64,000 nt of DNA from F1-120-MAGs118 sp013360535 (lineage in GTDB: Bacteria > Planctomycetota > UBA1135 > GCA-002686595). The DNA lies in contig JAPKHC010000019.1 in assembly GCA_026647215.1 (NCBI GenBank), positions 78,653 to 142,652 on the forward strand. Reading direction: 5' to 3'. The notes beneath the pieces were generated by a model. That model did not search any database, was not told where the DNA came from, and was given only the letters and a program-made list of their open reading frames with translations. Shown in pieces: positions 61,285 to 64,000 of the stretch. Both the position numbers and the translations under genes were made by a program. Position 1 is the stretch's first letter; every line of letters begins with the position of its first letter.

Positions 61285-61971
61285 ATGAGCGCCCGCCGCA
61301 CCTTCAAGCGCGTGCGTCGTCGCATCGGCGGCGCGTTGCTGCGGACGTGCGGCCCGCAAGTGCTGTCGTGGCTCTCGAACTCGTGGACCACGGACATCGC
61401 GGGCCTCGAGCACCTCGATGCCGAGCTCGCGAACAAGGGCGCGCTGATCGCGATGTGGCACGGCCGCATGGTCGTGCCGGTGCACTCGTTCCGCGACCGC
61501 GGCTGGCACGTGCTCGTCAGCCCGAGCGAAGACGGCGACCTGAGCGAGGGCATGCTCCACCGCTTCGGCTTCAAGGTGGTGCGTGGTTCGTCGAGCCGCG
61601 GCGGCGCGCGTGCGCTGCGGGAGCTGCTCGGCATCCTCGACGGCGGCGGCGTCGTCGCGATCACACCCGATGGGCCGCGCGGGCCGATGCACAACGTCAA
61701 CCTTGGCCTCGCGTGGATGGGGCGCGCAACGGGGCGCGCGGTGCTGCCGTTCGGCTGTGTCGCGGACAAGGCGTGGCGCCTGGGGAGCTGGGACCGCTTC
61801 ACGATTCCCAAGCCCGGGGCGCGCGTGGCCCTCACGTACGGTCCGGCCGTGCCCGTGGCGCGCTCGGGCGGCGATGCGGAGCTCGAGCGCGCGGCGGCGG
61901 CGATCCGCGAGGGCTTGTTCGCCGCGGAGCGCGCGGGTTTTGCGCGCCTGGGCCGGGAGCCGGACTTTTGA
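61285..61971 (+). CDS. DUF374 lysophospholipid acyltransferase-like protein
   Basis: 228 residues of the LPLAT-superfamily DUF374 group, often near LPS genes. The acyl-transfer core motif is WHGRMVVPV (His of HX4D-like site), with VVAITPDGPRGPMHNVNLGLA as the phosphate-binding PDGPRGP signature. Probably a membrane-associated acyltransferase acting on lipid A or a related lipid; the substrate is inferred. ATG 61285 is preferred over an upstream TTG. The stop overlaps the TTG of the DUF72 gene (TTGA). Confidence 0.83.
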   Translation: MSARRTFKRVRRRIGGALLRTCGPQVLSWLSNSWTTDIAGLEHLDAELANKGALIAMWHGRMVVPVHSFRDRGWHVLVSPSEDGDLSEGMLHRFGFKVVRGSSSRGGARALRELLGILDGGGVVAITPDGPRGPMHNVNLGLAWMGRATGRAVLPFGCVADKAWRLGSWDRFTIPKPGARVALTYGPAVPVARSGGDAELERAAAAIREGLFAAERAGFARLGREPDF

Positions 61972-62852
61972 TCCGCGTCGGGACAGCGGGCTGGTCCTAC
62001 GCGGACTGGGAAGGTGTGGTGTACCCGCGCCACAAGCCCGCGTCGTTCCACCCGCTGCGCCATCTCGCGCACTTCGTCGATTGCGTCGAGGTCAACAGCA
62101 CGTTCTACGCGGTGCCGGCGCGCGAGATGGTCGAGACGTGGCAGCGCCTGCTCGCTGGGCGGCCGAACTTCGTGCTCACGGCCAAGCTGCACCGCGACTT
62201 CACGCATTCGGAGCTCACCGCGGACGACGGAGCGCTGCACGCGCGGGCGCAGGAGTTCCTTCACGCGCTCGAGCCGATCTCGACGACGGGAAGGTTGCGC
62301 GCGCTCCTGATCCAGTTCGCAGCGACGTTCCAGCAAGGTGTCGCCGAGGCGCGGAGGCTCTCGCGGCTGCGCCACGCGTTTGCCGACTTGCCGCTGGTGC
62401 TGGAGCTGCGCCACGCGAGCTGGTTCACGCCTCCGTCGCTCGCCACGCTGCGTGGCCTCGGCTTCTCGCTCGCGCACATCGACTTGCCGGCCTCGTGGAG
62501 CCATCCGCCCAAGCGTTTTGCGCCGGTCGGCCCGCTCGGCTACTACCGGCTGCACGGCCGCAACTCGAAGGCGTGGTTCGATGCGCGAGCGACGCGCGAC
62601 CAGAAGTACGACTATCTGTACGACGAGCGCCAGATGGACGCCGTCGCGGCGCGCACGAAGGAAATTGCGCAGGAGCACGACGAGACGTACGTGGTGACGA
62701 ACAACCACTTCACGGGCAAGGCGGTGGTGAACGCGCTGCAGCTGCTCGCACGGCTGCGTGGGCATCCCGTGCTCGCGCCGGGCGAGCTCGTGCACGCCTA
62801 CCCGCAACTGCAGTCCTGCACACGACACGAAGGGCAGCAGGAGCTCTTCTGA
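61968..62852 (+). CDS. DUF72 family TIM-barrel protein
   Basis: 294 residues of DUF72 (YecE-like), a TIM-barrel family of unknown reaction. Typical stretches are RVGTAGWSYADWEGVVYP, CVEVNSTFYAVPAREMVETW, FVLTAKLHRDFTHSEL, LVLELRHASWF, YYRLHGRN and YVVTNNHFTGKAVVNAL. TTG 61968 is the only fitting start and overlaps the previous stop by 4 bases, implying translational coupling. Confidence 0.88.
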   Translation: MIRVGTAGWSYADWEGVVYPRHKPASFHPLRHLAHFVDCVEVNSTFYAVPAREMVETWQRLLAGRPNFVLTAKLHRDFTHSELTADDGALHARAQEFLHALEPISTTGRLRALLIQFAATFQQGVAEARRLSRLRHAFADLPLVLELRHASWFTPPSLATLRGLGFSLAHIDLPASWSHPPKRFAPVGPLGYYRLHGRNSKAWFDARATRDQKYDYLYDERQMDAVAARTKEIAQEHDETYVVTNNHFTGKAVVNALQLLARLRGHPVLAPGELVHAYPQLQSCTRHEGQQELF

Positions 62853-62893
62853 GCGCACTCGCGCGCTTGCTCCGGCCCGCGCGAAGGTGTCGA

Positions 62894-63943
62894 ATGCCGA
62901 GGATGCTCGCGATCTGCCGCAAGCTGGCCGTGATGGCCGTGTCGACGTTCGTGCTCCTCGCGCTGGCGGAGCTCGCGGCGCGCGTGTCGGAACCGGGCGC
63001 CTTCCGCTGGTACGACATCTCGCCCTACAAGGAGGTCGAGAACCTGCCGCACGTGCATCGGCCGCGCGCGCAGGTTCAGTGGGACGGCACGTTCTACGGC
63101 ATCAACCGCCAGGGTTGGCGCGGGCCGGAGTTCGAGCCGACGTTCGCGGAGGACGAGCTGCGGATCGTGGCGATCGGCGACTCGACGACGTTCGGCAAGG
63201 GGGTCGAGGAGGCGGAGTGCTGGCCGAGGCAGCTCGAGCGCGTGCTGCAGGAGAAGCTCGGGCCCTCGCGCAACGTGCACGTCGTGAACCTCGGCGTGAA
63301 CGGCTACGCGTCGCGCGACTACCTCGAGGTGCTGCGCACGCAGGCGCTCGAGCTCAGGCCGCACGCCGTCGTCATCGGCTTCTGCCTGAACGACTTTCCG
63401 AACGTGCTCGCGAAGGTCGACAAGGTCGTCTATCAGAACAAGCAGAACCTGCGCTCGAAGTTCTCGTGGGAGATGAAGGCGCAGTTGAGCAAGCTCGCGC
63501 TGTTCCGCTGGGCGCGTGCGACGTACTACGAGGTCAATCGCGAGCGCGACCTGCAGCAGGTCGAGGAGATCGCGCGCAGCGTCGCCGCGGCGCAGGGCGA
63601 GAACATCGACGCGCTCGGCGGCGAGCGCGAGCGAATGACGGAGATCGTGCGCCTGTGTCGCGACGCGAACGCGAGCCTCGTGACATTCCTGTTTCCCTAC
63701 GAGAGCCAGGTGTACCTCGATACGCCGATCGAAGGCCCGAGTCAGGCGCTGGGGGAGCTCTCGCGCTCGCTGGGCGTCAAGTACCTCGACATTTCGGCCG
63801 AGTTCCGCGCGACGGCGCAGGCCACCGAACCGCCGACGAAGCTCTTCACCCGCGGCGACCGCTATCACCCCAACGGGCGCGGCTACGCGATCGTGGCGCG
63901 GCGCGTGTCGGAAGTGCTCGTCGACCTCGGGCTCGGAAAGTGA
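62894..63943 (+). CDS. SGNH/GDSL hydrolase, membrane-anchored
   Basis: 349 residues: an N-terminal membrane segment (about 12-30, VMAVSTFVLLALAELAA), then an SGNH hydrolase fold. Block I is IVAIGDSTTFGKGVEEAECWPRQL with nucleophile Ser; block II Gly is in VVNLGVNGYASRDYLE; block III is VIGFCLNDF (Asn); block V is DRYHPNGRGYAIVA (Asp, His). Such enzymes deacetylate or deacylate polysaccharides or lipids; the target is unknown. It begins 41 bases after the DUF72 stop. Confidence 0.85.
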   Translation: MPRMLAICRKLAVMAVSTFVLLALAELAARVSEPGAFRWYDISPYKEVENLPHVHRPRAQVQWDGTFYGINRQGWRGPEFEPTFAEDELRIVAIGDSTTFGKGVEEAECWPRQLERVLQEKLGPSRNVHVVNLGVNGYASRDYLEVLRTQALELRPHAVVIGFCLNDFPNVLAKVDKVVYQNKQNLRSKFSWEMKAQLSKLALFRWARATYYEVNRERDLQQVEEIARSVAAAQGENIDALGGERERMTEIVRLCRDANASLVTFLFPYESQVYLDTPIEGPSQALGELSRSLGVKYLDISAEFRATAQATEPPTKLFTRGDRYHPNGRGYAIVARRVSEVLVDLGLGK

Positions 63944-63956
63944 CGGAGCGCGCGCC

Positions 63957-64000
63957 ATGCGAAACAGCCTCGAACGCTCGCGCCTCGAGCTTCTCACGCT
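63957..64000 (+). CDS. Possible start of a further gene, cut by the window edge
   Basis: ATG 63957, 13 bases after the SGNH hydrolase stop, opens a frame of at least 14 codons (MRNSLERSRLELLT) running off the edge. The close spacing to the previous gene suggests a real next gene, but too little is visible to say what it is. Confidence 0.35.
   Translation, partial: MRNSLERSRLELLT

Noticed and set aside
62798..63997. Minus-strand frame over the SGNH hydrolase
   Set aside because: Antisense of a gene with all SGNH blocks; reverse-frame composition.

Overview
The window is about 64 kb of very GC-rich bacterial chromosome. Coding density is high, GTG and TTG starts are frequent, and many genes have no visible Shine-Dalgarno sequence. 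The mix of genes fits a Gram-negative organism, most likely Planctomycetota or a related phylum: LPS/Kdo genes and an Lpt-like export protein, a DUF1570-like secreted protein, an outer-membrane barrel protein, bacillithiol biosynthesis, and a dnaA/dnaN/dciA/gyrB block. The phylum is an inference; no rRNA or tRNA was seen.

Layout. 1-9.2 kb: the tail of an unknown gene, a signal peptidase with a large inserted domain, a DEDDh exonuclease, four transporters in a row (NhaD-like, APC-Usp, TerC, DAACS) and a multi-domain FKBP. 9.2-14 kb: membrane and lipoprotein genes, an aspartokinase and a LeuA-like synthase. 14-17.9 kb: a lone GmrSD/DUF262 restriction-like gene and a frameshifted SLC13 permease. 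17.9-20.6 kb: LemA and two TPM-domain genes, then a 118-codon gene with an in-frame TGA that looks like a new selenoprotein. A SECIS-like hairpin with a GGUC apical loop lies just after the TGA. 20.6-28.9 kb: a barrel protein, a small zinc-binding protein, a TIM-barrel epimerase, an SDR, fmt-rsmB, thioredoxin, ScpA and a site-2 protease. 29-36.8 kb: kdsD-kdsC coupled to a single 1695-residue LptC-LptA-LptD-like polypeptide, then TatA/B and a solitary MshEN protein.

37-56 kb is the replication and partition locus. On the minus strand it reads pyrF-bshC-bshB-parA-bshA-cysteine desulfurase, then dnaA, dnaN, dciA and gyrB. ParB, with a perfect parS palindrome just upstream, lies at 55.2 kb on the plus strand. 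The three bacillithiol genes bracket parA. Between pyrF and parB lie hemW, a compact sigma-70 factor, an HPr domain fused to a long helical protein, a phosphoesterase and a membrane protein. 56-64 kb: a membrane-anchored cyclophilin, two large secreted proteins (one with two GspG-like pseudopilin domains), a DUF374 acyltransferase, a DUF72 protein and an SGNH hydrolase.

The strongest candidates for something undescribed are the putative selenoprotein at 20192-20548 and the LptC-A-D fusion at 30627-35714. Two reading-frame breaks (SLC13 at about 17.48 kb and the parA tail at about 45.89 kb) may be real mutations or sequencing errors.
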